A model generated the notes under the pieces. It made no database searches, was not told the DNA's origin, and was given only the letters and a program-made list of their open reading frames with translations. This document shows, piece after piece, positions 10,767 to 21,410 of a DNA stretch of 64,000 nucleotides. This DNA comes from Hirsutella rhossiliensis (Eukaryota; Ascomycota; Sordariomycetes; Hypocreales; Ophiocordycipitaceae). A program made the position numbers and the translations under genes. Location of the stretch: assembly GCF_020360975.1 (NCBI RefSeq), contig NW_025408667.1, positions 8,928,001 through 8,992,000 of the forward strand, written 5' to 3'. Positions within the stretch are counted from its first letter, which is position 1. The number at the start of each line of letters is the position of its first letter.

Positions 10767-13265
10767 TATATAAAAGGTATAGAAGGTATTAAACCGCTTA
10801 GTAGAGTATAGCTTATACTTAAACCTAGATAAATATAAATTTAGTATTAAGCGCGTTAAATACCTTAGCTTTATTATTATTATATATATAGGTATATAAG
10901 TAAACTTAGCTAAGATCTAAGCTATCCGCGACTAAGTAACCCCGATATTATAATAAGGTATATAAAGCTTCCTTAGCTCTATTAACTACTACTAGGTCTT
11001 TATTAAGGGGTTCTTATAGATTATACTACCGCTTAATAAGCTAATAAGGGATAGGGTCCCCCTCTCCTTAGACCTATATAGGTAGAGGCGTTCTAAGCCC
11101 TTAAAGACTTATTCTTATAAGCCCTAATACTACTATAGTAGGACTTTAATAATCCCTTAACTATAAAAGTAGATTATAGCGGCTATATACTTAAGGGAAC
11201 CCTATCTTAAGAAGTAGAAAGGTAAAAGAGGCCTATAACGTTCTACTTATATAAGCTTATTATAGTAAAAAGGAACTACTTAATCTATAATAAAGAGATA
11301 TTAGCGATTATTAGCTACCTTAAGTAGTAGTAAGTAGAGCTCTATAACTATAAGAGCTTTAAGATCCTGAAAGACTATAAGAACCTTAAATACTTTATAA
11401 CTTAATAGTATCTCTTAAAGTAGTAGGCGCGCTAAGTAAAGTATCTCTTATACTTTTAGTTCTATATTAAGTATAGACTAAGTAAGGAGGCTATAGTCTT
11501 AAACGCTTTCTTATAAAGAGAGTAGGATTAGCCTACCTCCATAAACCTTAATATAAGATATATATAAATAATCCTAGATAAGGCGCTCTAGACTTACCTT
11601 AGCGCTACTCTATTAAGTATAAAAGGTAACCCCTTAAGAGCGGCCGGGGTCCTAGCCCCCCTTAAGGGTACGCTTAACGTCCCTCGGCGTATCTTTTAAG
11701 ATAAATAGCTCTAACGCCTATAAGACTAGCTAGCGGTATAAGATAGTATATATATAAGCGTACGCTACGCTATAAAAGTAAGGGCGCGCTCCCTTAACTA
11801 TAGCCTTAGGTTAAAAGTCTAAGTAGGCGACTACTATATTAACCCCTATAGCTACCTTTATTATAAGGGCAAGCTATAGGTCCTAGGCGCGCTAGCGACG
11901 ACGGAGGCTATAGCTAGGGCGGCCCCCTTAAAAGTTAAAGAGTAAGATAGGTTAAGAGGGCGGATTATATAAATAATTTATAACTTAAGCGTAATCGGCT
12001 ATCTTAGCTATAAGGGCACGCTAATACTAATTAGCTAGGACTTTTACTAGCCGCTTATAGTACTATATATCTACTATTTTATTTATAACTATAATATTTA
12101 AGGCCGCTTAAAGATATAGTAAGCGCTTAAGAAGGGGCTATTAAAGTTACTACTAGTCCTTAACTAATTATATATATATATATATATAGACTTTATTATA
12201 GACCTCCCTTTTATAGCGGGCGGTAACTATAATCTCTAAGTAATTAAGGACCGTTTAAGTAAGGAAATAATACTAAAGCTAATACTATCTATAAAAGTAA
12301 AGATATATACTAAGCGCTTCCTTTAGTACTACGCTTACTTTTATTAGTAGCTAGCTTTAATTACTAATAATAAGGGTATTAATTAAACCGGCCGCTTTTA
12401 ATAGTACCTTTATAAGCTACTTTAAGTTACTTAGTTACTAAGTATAGCCTACTACTTATAGATTAATAAGGGGCTTAAATGCTTTAACTAAGAAGTATAA
12501 GCTTACCTTTAAAGGGTAATAGCTTATAACTAAGTAAACTAAGATAAGTAGCTTCCTATACCTTAGATAACTATTAATAGTAAGTTAAACTCCTTTATTA
12601 ATATATCTTTCTTCCTTAGGCTATATAAGTTTAAACCGCCGTTAGTATAGCCTATTACTATAAATATAAGCGCGGAGCGCTACCTAGCTAGCTCCTTAAA
12701 GGGTAAGGCGTCTACTTTTATTTAAAAGCTATAATAAGTTATAGAGTTTTACTAATCCTTAATAGTATCTACTACTTAAGACTAAGAGCGATAGGCTAAT
12801 AAGTTAAGGGATCTTATAGATAGGTTTATAGCAGGGGATAAGGTCTAGCTAGCCCTTTATAACTATAGGTTAATAAGGCTAAAAAAGAAGCTTAACTAAC
12901 TATACGCTAAGTATATAGTAAAGAAGGTACTAAGTTTATAGATTATAGAGCTAGAAGGGCTACCCTTTAGTATCTATAGTATAATTAATATTAACCTCTT
13001 TTATCGCGCTACTATAGACCCCTTACTAAGCTAAGAGATAGCGGATCCTTAACTAGCCGCTATCCTTATTAAAGGAGAGGAGGAGTTTTTAATAAAGGAG
13101 TTATAAGTAGCCTATTAAAAGAATATAGGCCGCGGTAAGAGGTATAAAGTCCTCGTTAAGTAGCGCGGCTACTAAGACTTAATATAGGAGCTAGCTTCTA
13201 AGTTTAAGGGCGCGGTAGCTTTAAATAAGTTTAAGGCCTTTTATAGGCTAGTAAAAGAGAACGAT
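10767..13265 (+). pseudogene. pol of chromovirus B: RT end, RNase H, integrase, chromodomain
   Basis: It continues the RT frame interrupted at 8803. RNase H is at about 11165-11540 (VDYSGYILKGTLSQ, IYNKEILAII, LKYFITQQYLL). The integrase HHCC finger is at about 11950-12120, with His/Cys now Tyr. The integrase core contains DFIIDLPF near 12190, and the GPY/F-like region follows a GDKVxLAL motif near 12835. The chromodomain at about 13130-13190 reads GRGKRYKVLVKxRGY, then xLI-E. Nearly every break is TAA/TAG for Gln or Trp. The order PR-RT-RH-INT-CHD is that of Tf1/sushi-type chromoviruses, whose chromodomain guides integration to marked chromatin; this is family knowledge. Confidence 0.88.
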
Positions 13266-13875
13266 AGCCTAGTAAGAGAAGCTACCCCCTTAGTAGTAAA
13301 GCAGCTAGTACCTTAAGATATAAGAGAGACTACGCCCTACCCTTAAGAAAGTAGTAAGGTACTAAGCCTATAGTAGTCGCTATACTAGTATAAGCTATAA
13401 GTATATATTATAGATACTATAACTATAGATAATAAGCGGGGTATACTTAGGTCGGCGGTAGTATAAAAAAATCGTATTAGCCCTTATAAGTGCGCTTAAG
13501 GGCGTATAAACTAAGCCTAGTAGGCCTTTTTCTTTAGCGGGGTCTTAACTATTAAACGGTTATCCTTATCCTCCTCCTTATCTTCTTCCCTATCCTCCTC
13601 CTTATCCTCCTCCTTATCCTCCTCCTTATCCTCCTCCTTATCCTCCTTCTTATCCTCCTCCTTATCCTCCTCCTTAGCGTAAGGCGTAGCCCTAGCCTTA
13701 AGGGCGTAGATCTAGCCTTTTAAGCTACCTAGCTAAGTAGCGACGGCGGTAGCGTTAAGGATAGTAGCGGCGGCGGCGGCGGTGCCGGTAGTAGTAGAGG
13801 CGGCGGCGGTAGAGGTAGTAGGGGCAGCTAGGGTAGCGGCGACGGTGCCTCTAAGAGAGAGAGAGTTAGCGCTAT
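13266..13875 (-). pseudogene. antisense frame of chromovirus B, C-terminal part
   Basis: On the minus strand, opposite to pol, a frame reads LNATAVATxLGSLKGxIYALKARATPYAKEED followed by many KEED repeats. It is separated from its N-terminal part (35836-36480) by insertion of chromovirus C; the frame is contiguous once C is removed. The minus-oriented copy E has the equivalent on its own antisense strand (about 55980-56880), with the same QLxxLxG...AL...A-K-EEDK ending. This points to a short amphipathic helix plus an acidic/basic charged tail. I do not recognise the function. Confidence 0.5.
13566..13678. repeat. 12-bp tandem repeat (TCCTCCTTATCC)n
   Basis: About nine near-perfect units. The minus strand encodes repeated Lys-Glu-Glu-Asp at the end of the antisense frame. 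RIP has left it nearly untouched, as the unit contains no CpA or TpG. Confidence 0.9.
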
Positions 13876-14354
13876 TATTACGACTATAGTTAGCGGGCTA
13901 TAAGAGAGCTAGCTATATTTATATAATAAGGCGGCTTAGGATAAGAAGTTACTTAGGCTTAGCTTACTTAGAGTATACGTAAGCTAAGTAAGCTTTATAT
14001 AAATAGATTACTACTTAGGAGTATAGCTTATAAGTAAGCTATAGTAAGCTATAAATAGGATTATAGCTAGGACTATAATCTAAGGATAGTCTTTATAATT
14101 ATATATAGCTACTTACTTTTACTCTTTTAGATAAATAGGTTAATAGCTTTTAATATATTATAATTAATACGATCTTTATTATAATTCTATCTTTAATTCC
14201 GATTACTTAATTACTTAGTTATAGTCTATAGTCTATAACCTCTAACTTATTACTAACGTAATATATATATTATTACTTAGACTACGCCCTATTATATCTA
14301 TTAATATAAACCCCTTAATAGGTTTATCCCTTAAAAATAATACTAGTTATTATA
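13876..14354 (+). repeat. 5' LTR of chromovirus C
   Basis: 479 bp, starting TATTACGACTATAG and ending ACTAGTTATTATA. It aligns end to end with the LTRs of D. Confidence 0.93.
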
Positions 14355-14512
14355 CGTTAAAAGCTCTTTTTTAATATAATACTATGTTACTCTAAGTAAT
14401 ATCGTAACTATTAATATACCTATATAGTAAACTAGATTAACTAACTTTAGAGCTACTATTTCCCCTTAGGATATAATACGCAAAATTATCGCCCTTTAAT
14501 ATAAGGTATAGT
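14355..14512 (+). other. leader of chromovirus C before copia-1
   Basis: Untranslated leader and start of gag, collinear with D from 47728. It is cut at 14512, where copia-1 inserted, and resumes at 20852. A primer-binding site could not be named with confidence in its RIP-altered form. Confidence 0.6.
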
Positions 14513-14998
14513 TATCTCGAAGCGTAGCCTAATTTCGTAGTTCTCGGAGACATACCTTAGTAAGAGGGACCTAGGAAGCTAAAAAACACCTAGTATAAAA
14601 GAGGGAAGAAGGAGCTAAAAAGAGGTATAAAAAGGAGGGTAGGGGTATAAGGGGAAGCAGAAGTAGCGATAGCTTCCTATAGAGGTAGTAAGAGATAAGA
14701 CGGATATACCGGCAACGGCTAGAAAGGAGGGGAAAAACCTATAAAAAGCTCGGTAGTTAAAAGGACATTAATAGCTTCTTTAAGTAGGATCTTCTTTATT
14801 AATTAAGATACTAGATAGGTATAAAGAGGGGCGTTAAATAAAGGAAAGAAGGAGAATTAAGGCAATATAATAATAACTCCCTTACCTTTATTACTGCCCC
14901 CGTAAGAATTAAATCTCTCTGCCCTGCCTATCTAACCCCTTACTTTTAATTTTACCTTCGTGTATTTTTATATACTTCTTATATCTCTCTTCGCGAGA
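14513..14998 (+). repeat. 5' LTR of copia-1
   Basis: 486 bp, starting TATCTCGAAG (RIP form of TGTCGCGAAG) and ending CTTCGCGAGA. The 10-bp ends are inverted repeats except for one base, so the 3' end is GA rather than the canonical CA. Confidence 0.93.
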
Positions 14999-15015
14999 GT
15001 TATAAGCCCGGGAGG
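14999..15015 (+). promoter_or_regulatory. primer-binding site of copia-1
   Basis: GTTATAAGCCCGGGAGG directly follows the LTR. Its complement contains CTTATAA, a tRNA anticodon-loop sequence (Ile-UAU as written; initiator Met CTCATAA if one RIP change is reversed). It does not begin with TGG, so priming by an internally cleaved tRNA half, as known for Drosophila copia and yeast Ty5, is inferred. Confidence 0.65.
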
Positions 15016-15138
15016 AATAGAATTCCTATACCTTCCGGCTACTATAAAAGGCACCTTTCTTATATCCCTCCTAGCTTCCTTTTACCCCTCTTACTAGAAA
15101 AGCCGATTTTTAACCGACTTTTCTACCCCTACTCTTCT

Positions 15139-16150
15139 ATAACGATATCGAAAAACGACTCCTCTACCATCCCTACGGTCTATAGGACGATTCTAGTAGA
15201 GCCCTAAGATTAGGATAAATAGGTAAAGGAGCTATAGGCTCGTATAAATAGAACTATCTATAATTTAGTCTTCTCTAATATGTAGGACCCTCTTAAGCCC
15301 CCTCTTTATCTTAGGGCAACGGAATTTATAGAGGGAGCTTCCCTCTTCTCTAAGCTAACCTCTATATAGCAAAGAGCCTTTTCTACTACCTTAGGTAACT
15401 ACGAGAGTTATCGTAAGGAATACCTTTATAAGACGAAGCTACTAACTACTATATATATAGCGATAACGGAATCCGTTAGTACCGTAAAGCTAATTACTCT
15501 TTAAGAGGAAGAGACTCTAAGGTAGTAGCTTTTAAAGCTTAAGACCTTAATAGCTCCCTTAAGGGGCTATATAACTAACCGTATTAGGAAGACCTATACG
15601 GCCTACCTAGGAGCCTTTTCTACTAGGAACCTACTAGCTTCTTTATAGCTAGCTAAGTAAAAAGAAATCCTCGAGGAAGCTAACTAATACTTCCTTATAG
15701 AAGCTCTTTCCGGCTAGTAGCTATAAGATATATCTCTGCTAATAAAGCCTATTAGTAACGGTTACTCGACTATCTTTTGAGAAGCTAGCTAGGAACTAAA
15801 CGAAGAAGCTACTCGAGTATAATAATAAGCAGTCTTATTCCTTTATAGCTAGCACTCGACCTAGACGGTTCGACCTATAGCCCCTATTACTACGGCCCCT
15901 GCTACTGCTACTATAGCTATTGCTCCTTTAGCTCCTCCTCTCTCGAGAGCATTAACACCGTCTTTAACGGCTGCCCTAGGCCCGGCCCCGGCTCCGCTAA
16001 TTGCTTTAGGCCCGGCCCCGGTCCCGTTAGTTAGACCGGCCCGACTAGTCCCTTAATAGACCTTTTAGTCCGTTAGTCGAAAAATTAAGGAACTAGTCGA
16101 AATCGAACCTCTTTATTAAAATTAGTAATAAGGGGTAAAAAGGGGGGGTT
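15139..16150 (+). pseudogene. gag of copia-1
   Basis: In one frame from about 15139 the product reads ITISKNDSSTIPTVYRTIL, then a helical capsid-like region (ATEFIEGASLFSKLTS, LGNYESYRKEYLYKTKLL). It ends in an alanine/proline-rich stretch near 15890-16060. Stops are all CAA/CAG/TGG-derived. The same frame is less mutated in copia-2 on the minus strand (26460 downward), which supports the start region. This is the structural protein of the virus-like particle by family knowledge. No intact CCHC knuckle was identified. Confidence 0.65.
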
Positions 16151-16159
16151 TTTAGGCAG

Positions 16160-19100
16160 ACCTTCTAAAAAAGGATAAGGATTCCTCGAAGAGATAACGT
16201 ACGAGGAGGAATCGACCTACCTACTAAGTATATAAAAAGCCCTATCGGCTAGAAGACTACTAGTAGGTCTTTAAGGAAAACCGACTTAAAGGAGTTAACC
16301 CTTTAAAGAGGCTATAAGAAATAGTATAATAGTCTCTTAAGGAGGACCCCTCGTTATAGAAGAAGATAGACGAGATTCGGGTTACTAAGAAATAGTAACT
16401 AACGCCGCTGCCCTTATTTAAGCCGTAAATTTAAGGGAAAATCGTTAGTATAGTAAATCCGGCCTTTATCTTTCCTACGGATTAATAAGGCTAAGACTAA
16501 CCGTTAGAGCCCTCTAACTATCCCCTATAAAAATCAGCTATCCTTAACTCCGGTACTTCCCTTAATATCTATAATATACTCTTATAATTCTAGTCCTTTA
16601 AGAAGGCATAAAAGGAATATTTATATTAGTAGGGAATTAACCGTATAGATAAAGGGATACGGAAGGGTTAATTTTACGATAAAATTACCTAACGGGTCTA
16701 TATAAATTCTTCGATAAAAAAGGGTAGCTTTTACCCTCGATTTTTAACGAGCCTAATTTCCTTCCGCTTTCTTTAAAAGGAAGGAATCTTCTAGGATATA
16801 ACGTCTAAGCCTACGAGGCTAGTCTAGAAGAATTAGACTATTAGGCTTATTAAGGAGAAATTCGGTTAATTTATTCTCGAATTCCGACCTATCCTTAGAA
16901 AGGAATTACTTAAGAAGTTAGCTTTCCCTACTAAGAGGAATAGGTCTACTATAAAGGACCTTCTTCCGGCAGCCTAAGGAGACGGCCTTTTTTAGTACGT
17001 ATAACTTAGTTACCTAGGTCCCCTAGCTTTATATAAGCTAGGCCTATAATAGGGCGTATAAATAAGGGGCCTAAAGACCGTCGAATATAAATACTATAGC
17101 TAAGGAAAGACTAGGAGACGAATTTCTAGACGAACCCCTTTATAGCTAGACTAGCTATATAAGGAAATTTAGGTCGACTAGACCGACGTCTTTAAGGACT
17201 AGGAAAGCTTCGTTAAGGTAATATTTTTTATAGACGCCTTTTTAAGGATAGTTTTCCCCTATTTCTTACGGACCTACCTAAGTAAGTATAACTAGTCTAC
17301 CCTCTAAGACTTCGTTAACTAAATATAATCCTACTTCGGCTATAAGGTAAAGAAGATACGGTCTAATAGAGAGCTATTTACGAATAATATCTTAAATTAG
17401 CTTCGAAAAAAGGGCATTTTACCCCTCCTATTAACACCGAATACCTAGGCCTAGAACGGAGGGGTAGAAAGATTAAGGGGTGCTATAATAGAAAGGGCCT
17501 ATATAATAAGACTTACTATAAAGCTTCCCTATAACCTTTAAAGGGAAGTCGTTAAGACCGCCTATTACCTTTAGAACCGGACCCTAAGGGACCCTAGGGG
17601 CCTAAGGGACTATAGGGACCTAGAGACTTTTATTAAGACCTAAGGAATAGACTAGAAATCCCTACTTAAGCTCTTTACGAAAAAGAGGGCCTCGCTAGCC
17701 TACCTTCGTGCTTATAGCTATAAGGTATACGCTATAACTACCGATATATAGCTAAAAAGAAAGAAGAAAAGAAAGCTTAATCCTAGAGCCTTTATTAGTT
17801 ACCTTATCGGCTATAATTCTACGAATATCTTCCGGATCTAGATTCCTCTTCTATAGAAGGTTATTTTAACTAAGGATATAATTTTCGACGAATCTAGCTT
17901 CTTTAACGGAAAGAGGGATTAATAGCCCCTCTTAGTCTTATAACGACAGCTAATTTAGAAGATTTAAATCCCCCCTTCCTAATAGTCTAAAGAAGAGGCC
18001 CTAGATAAGGAAATAGAAGAAGAAACTAATATCGAAGTAGTTAAGGATAACGCCGACTTTAAAGAAGAGGAAGCTACTAGATTAGATAATCTAAACAAAG
18101 AAGGAGACTATAGGAAAGCGGTAGAGCTAGAATACGCTTACCTCCCTACGCCTCCTCTTATATAAGAAGAAGATCTAGAAGTAGCTTTCTTTATTAGTCT
18201 TCCCGTCTCGACCCTTAAGGGGGTAGGAAAGGCACCTCTCTTAAAGGATTACCCGGCTGCCTTTTTATCCCTACTTCGAGAAGTAAAGGAAGGTATAAGG
18301 CCCGATATAAAAGAAGACTAGTTTCTCTCTTATTTCGATCGTTTTTCCGACTTCTATTTAATGCTTATAAAAGACGGTTCTTATAGAGCATTTATAGCAG
18401 GCCGGGTTTTTAAGCCTCTATTAGTAAGGAAGGTATATAAAAGAGACCTCCCGGACCTACTAGTAAACTAAAAGTAGCTAGAAAGATACCCTTTTAGAGA
18501 CTAGTTTTTCTAGGCCTAGAAAGACTACCTAGCCTTATATAAAGAGATAGGGTCTTTCGAAGAGGTCCTTAAGGAAAAGGTAAGAGGAAAATAGGTCCTT
18601 AGCTATAAGTAGGTCTTTATCTATAAGACTAATAAATATAGCTTCCTTTAAAAGTATAAAGCCTAGCTAGTTATTTATAGGAACTAGTAAGAAAAAGTAG
18701 ATCTTTCTACTAGGGCAACTACCTTAGTAGGGATATCTTTTCGGACCCTTATAGCTATAGTAGTAGAATTTAACCTTAAGCTCGATTAAATAGATATAGT
18801 TAACGCTTTTATTAACTGCCTACTTAAGAAAGAAGAAGTTATCTATATACGCCTTTTACTAGGCTTTTAATAGCTAGGAAAGGTTCTACGGCTTAGGAAA
18901 GCTCTATATAGACTATAAAGATTACCCCTTCTTTAGTAATAGTATTTAATAGGTTCCCTCGAAGCCTTAGGCTTTAAGAAAGTCCCTTAGGAAACGTATA
19001 TAATATAGAAGGGTAAAATCACGGTCTTCTTTTACGTCGACGATATTATCTAGGCCTACCTAAAAGAGGAAGAAGTAACTACTAGGGAGGCTATAAAAGG

Positions 19101-20010
19101 CCTAAAATAAAGGTATAAGATAACTAAGCTAGGGGAGCTAAAGTAGTTCCTAGGGATACGAATCCTTTAAAATAAATCCTAATAAACTATCTAGCTTACT
19201 TAGGACGCCTATATCGATAAGGTCGCTTATAAATTCCTCCTTAATTCCCTCGATAAGAAGCTTCCCTTTACGCCTATATTAAATAAAGAGCTTTTACTTA
19301 ATCCGTCCTTTTAAGCTAGGGAGTAAGAGAAACACTAATATTAATAGAATATAGGCTCCTTGCTTTTTTTAGCTATATCTATAAGACCGGATATCTCCTT
19401 TATAGTCTCCTAGCTAGCTAGGCATAACTAGGATCCTAGCCCTAGGCATTAAGAAGTAGTAGATAGAGCTATCCTTTATCTTTATTTAACGAGATTATAT
19501 AGTCTATGCCTAGGAGGGTAGGGAAGGAAACTAGCTACCGAAATCTTCCTCTATTTAAGCGATTCGTCCTTTATAGACAATTTATTAGATAGAAAGAGCT
19601 TATAGGGGTATATTATATCCCTTTTTAGAGGAACTATTACTTAGAGAGCTTTAAAGTAAGCTACTATTACGACTTTAAGTATAAAGGCAGAGCTACTAGC
19701 TCTTTTAGAAGCGTTAAAAGAAGCGATTTTCCTTAGCCGGCTACTAATATCTTTATAACTATAAATTCCGTCCCCGTTAGCTATAGAATATAATAATACG
19801 TAGACTATACGAATTCTTATAAAGGAAAATAATAAGCTATCGACCTAGCTACGGTATATCGATATCTACTAGTATTAGTTACGCTAAGAGGTCTAAAGGG
19901 GACTAATTTCCGTCCGTTAGGTTCTAACGGTATTAATAAAAGCCGACGGTCTTATAAAGCCCTTACCGAAGTAGAAGCTAGCTGTCTTTTTATAGTAAAT
20001 TAGGCTAGAA
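16160..20010 (+). pseudogene. pol of copia-1: integrase, reverse transcriptase, RNase H
   Basis: Integrase is at about 16990-17580: a zinc-finger region with lost Cys, ISRRTPL, the first catalytic Asp in a TDVF-like stretch, FFIDAFLR, FGYKVKKIRSN, and TPNTxAxNGGVERL near the catalytic Glu. Reverse transcriptase is at about 18600-19160: LDxIDIVNAFIN and the catalytic FYVDDII at 19031-19051, still encoding both Asp. RNase H follows, with YNNTxTIRI and the copia signature KADGLIKPLPK near 19945. It is broken by RIP stops throughout. Copia-3 lacks the segment equivalent to about 15735-17615. Confidence 0.88.
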
Positions 20011-20365
20011 GACGTTCGAGAAAAGCTATCCTTAGAGGCCCGCCTTAAGAGTCTATAAGAGGAGCTAATAGCCTATATAAGAAGGTATCGTCTATAGCTA
20101 AAGAAAAGAAAGAGATTTTTCCCTTTAAAGGGCCCCCTATTTAATTAGGTTTTTCCCTTCTAAGAAGGCCCCCTTTCTTATAGGACTTTCCCCTCTTTAG
20201 GCCCTTTTTCCTTAAGTAGGTCTAAAAGAGCCTAGGGACCTAAAAGGGCCCCTACTTTCCTTAAGTAAAGGGAGAAGTATAGAGCTAAGAACCTACTCTA
20301 TACGCTTACTAGCCCGAAGCCGTATTAGCTATACCCTTAAGGGGTAGGCTATAGCTAAGGGGGTA

Positions 20366-20851
20366 TATCGCGAAGCGTAGCTTAATTTTATAGTTCTTAG
20401 AGATATCCCTTAGTAAGAGGGACCTAGGAAGCTAAAAAACACTTAGTATAGAAGAAGGAAAAAGGAGCTAAAAAGAGGTATAGAAAGGAGGGTAGGGGTA
20501 TAAGGGGAAGTAGAAGTAGCGATAGCCTCCTATAAAGGTAGTAAGAGATAAGACGGATATACCGGTAATAGCTAGAAAGGAGGGGAAAAACCAGTAAAAA
20601 GCTTAGTAGTTAAAAGGATATTAGTAGCTTCTTTAAGTAGGATCTTCTTTATTAATTAAGATACTAAACGGGTATAAAGAGGGGCGTTAGATAAAGGAAA
20701 GAAGGAGAATTAAGGAAATATAATAATAACTCCCTTACCTTTATTACTGCCCTTATAAGAATTAAATCTCTCTGCCCTACCTATCTAACCCCTTACTTTT
20801 AATTTTACCTTTATATATTTTTATATACTTCTTATATCTCTCTTCGCGAGA
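20366..20851 (+). repeat. 3' LTR of copia-1
   Basis: 486 bp, starting TATCGCGAAG and ending CTTCGCGAGA. It is preceded by the purine tract AAGGGGGTA. Confidence 0.93.
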
Positions 20852-20953
20852 ATAGTTACTTAGGAATAAAGGAGGTAATAGATAAGTTAGGGATCTTAAA
20901 GAAGTAGTTAAACTAAAATAGCTAGGACTATTCGATAGTACTTATAGTATACC

Positions 20954-21410
20954 TCTCGTAAAGAGAGATACGAGAAGTATATAAAAATGCACGAAGGTAA
21001 AATTAGAAGTAAGGGGTCGGACAAGCAGGGCAAAGAGATTTGATTCTTATAGGAGCAGCAATTATAGTAGGGGAGTGATTATTATATTGCCTTAATTATC
21101 CTTCTTTCCTTTATCTAACGCCCCTCTTTATACCCGTCTAGTATCTTAATTAATAAAGAAGATCCTACTTAAAGAAGCTACTAATGTCCCTTTAACTACC
21201 GAGCTTTTACCGGTTTTCCTCCTTTCTAGCCGTTGCCGCATATCCGTCTTATCTCTCGCTACTACTATAGGAAGCTATCGCTACTTATGCCCCTACCCTC
21301 CTCTCTATACCTCTTTTAGCTCCTTCTTCCTTTTTATACCGGGTGTTTTTAGCTTAGTCCTCGTGCTAAGGATATCTCCGAGAACTACAATTAAGCCACG
21401 CTTCACGACA
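20954..21410 (-). repeat. 3' LTR of copia-2, shortened by small deletions
   Basis: 457 bp against 474 bp for the partner LTR. Losses are mostly in homopolymers or short repeats (for example near 21210, 21340-21365 and 21385-21395). It starts TCTCGTAAAG and ends CTTCACGACA. Confidence 0.9.

Larger units (their letters stand above)
14513..20851 (+). mobile_element. Ty1/copia retrotransposon copia-1, full length
   Basis: A 6339-bp element with two 486-bp LTRs and target duplication ATAGT (14508-14512 and 20852-20856) in chromovirus C. The order is LTR, PBS, gag, integrase, reverse transcriptase, RNase H, purine tract, LTR, that is, integrase before RT, which defines copia. It is moderately RIP-mutated: CpG and many GC-rich stretches remain but CpA is mostly TpA. 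It is the reference full-length copy for the other copia pieces here. Confidence 0.95.
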
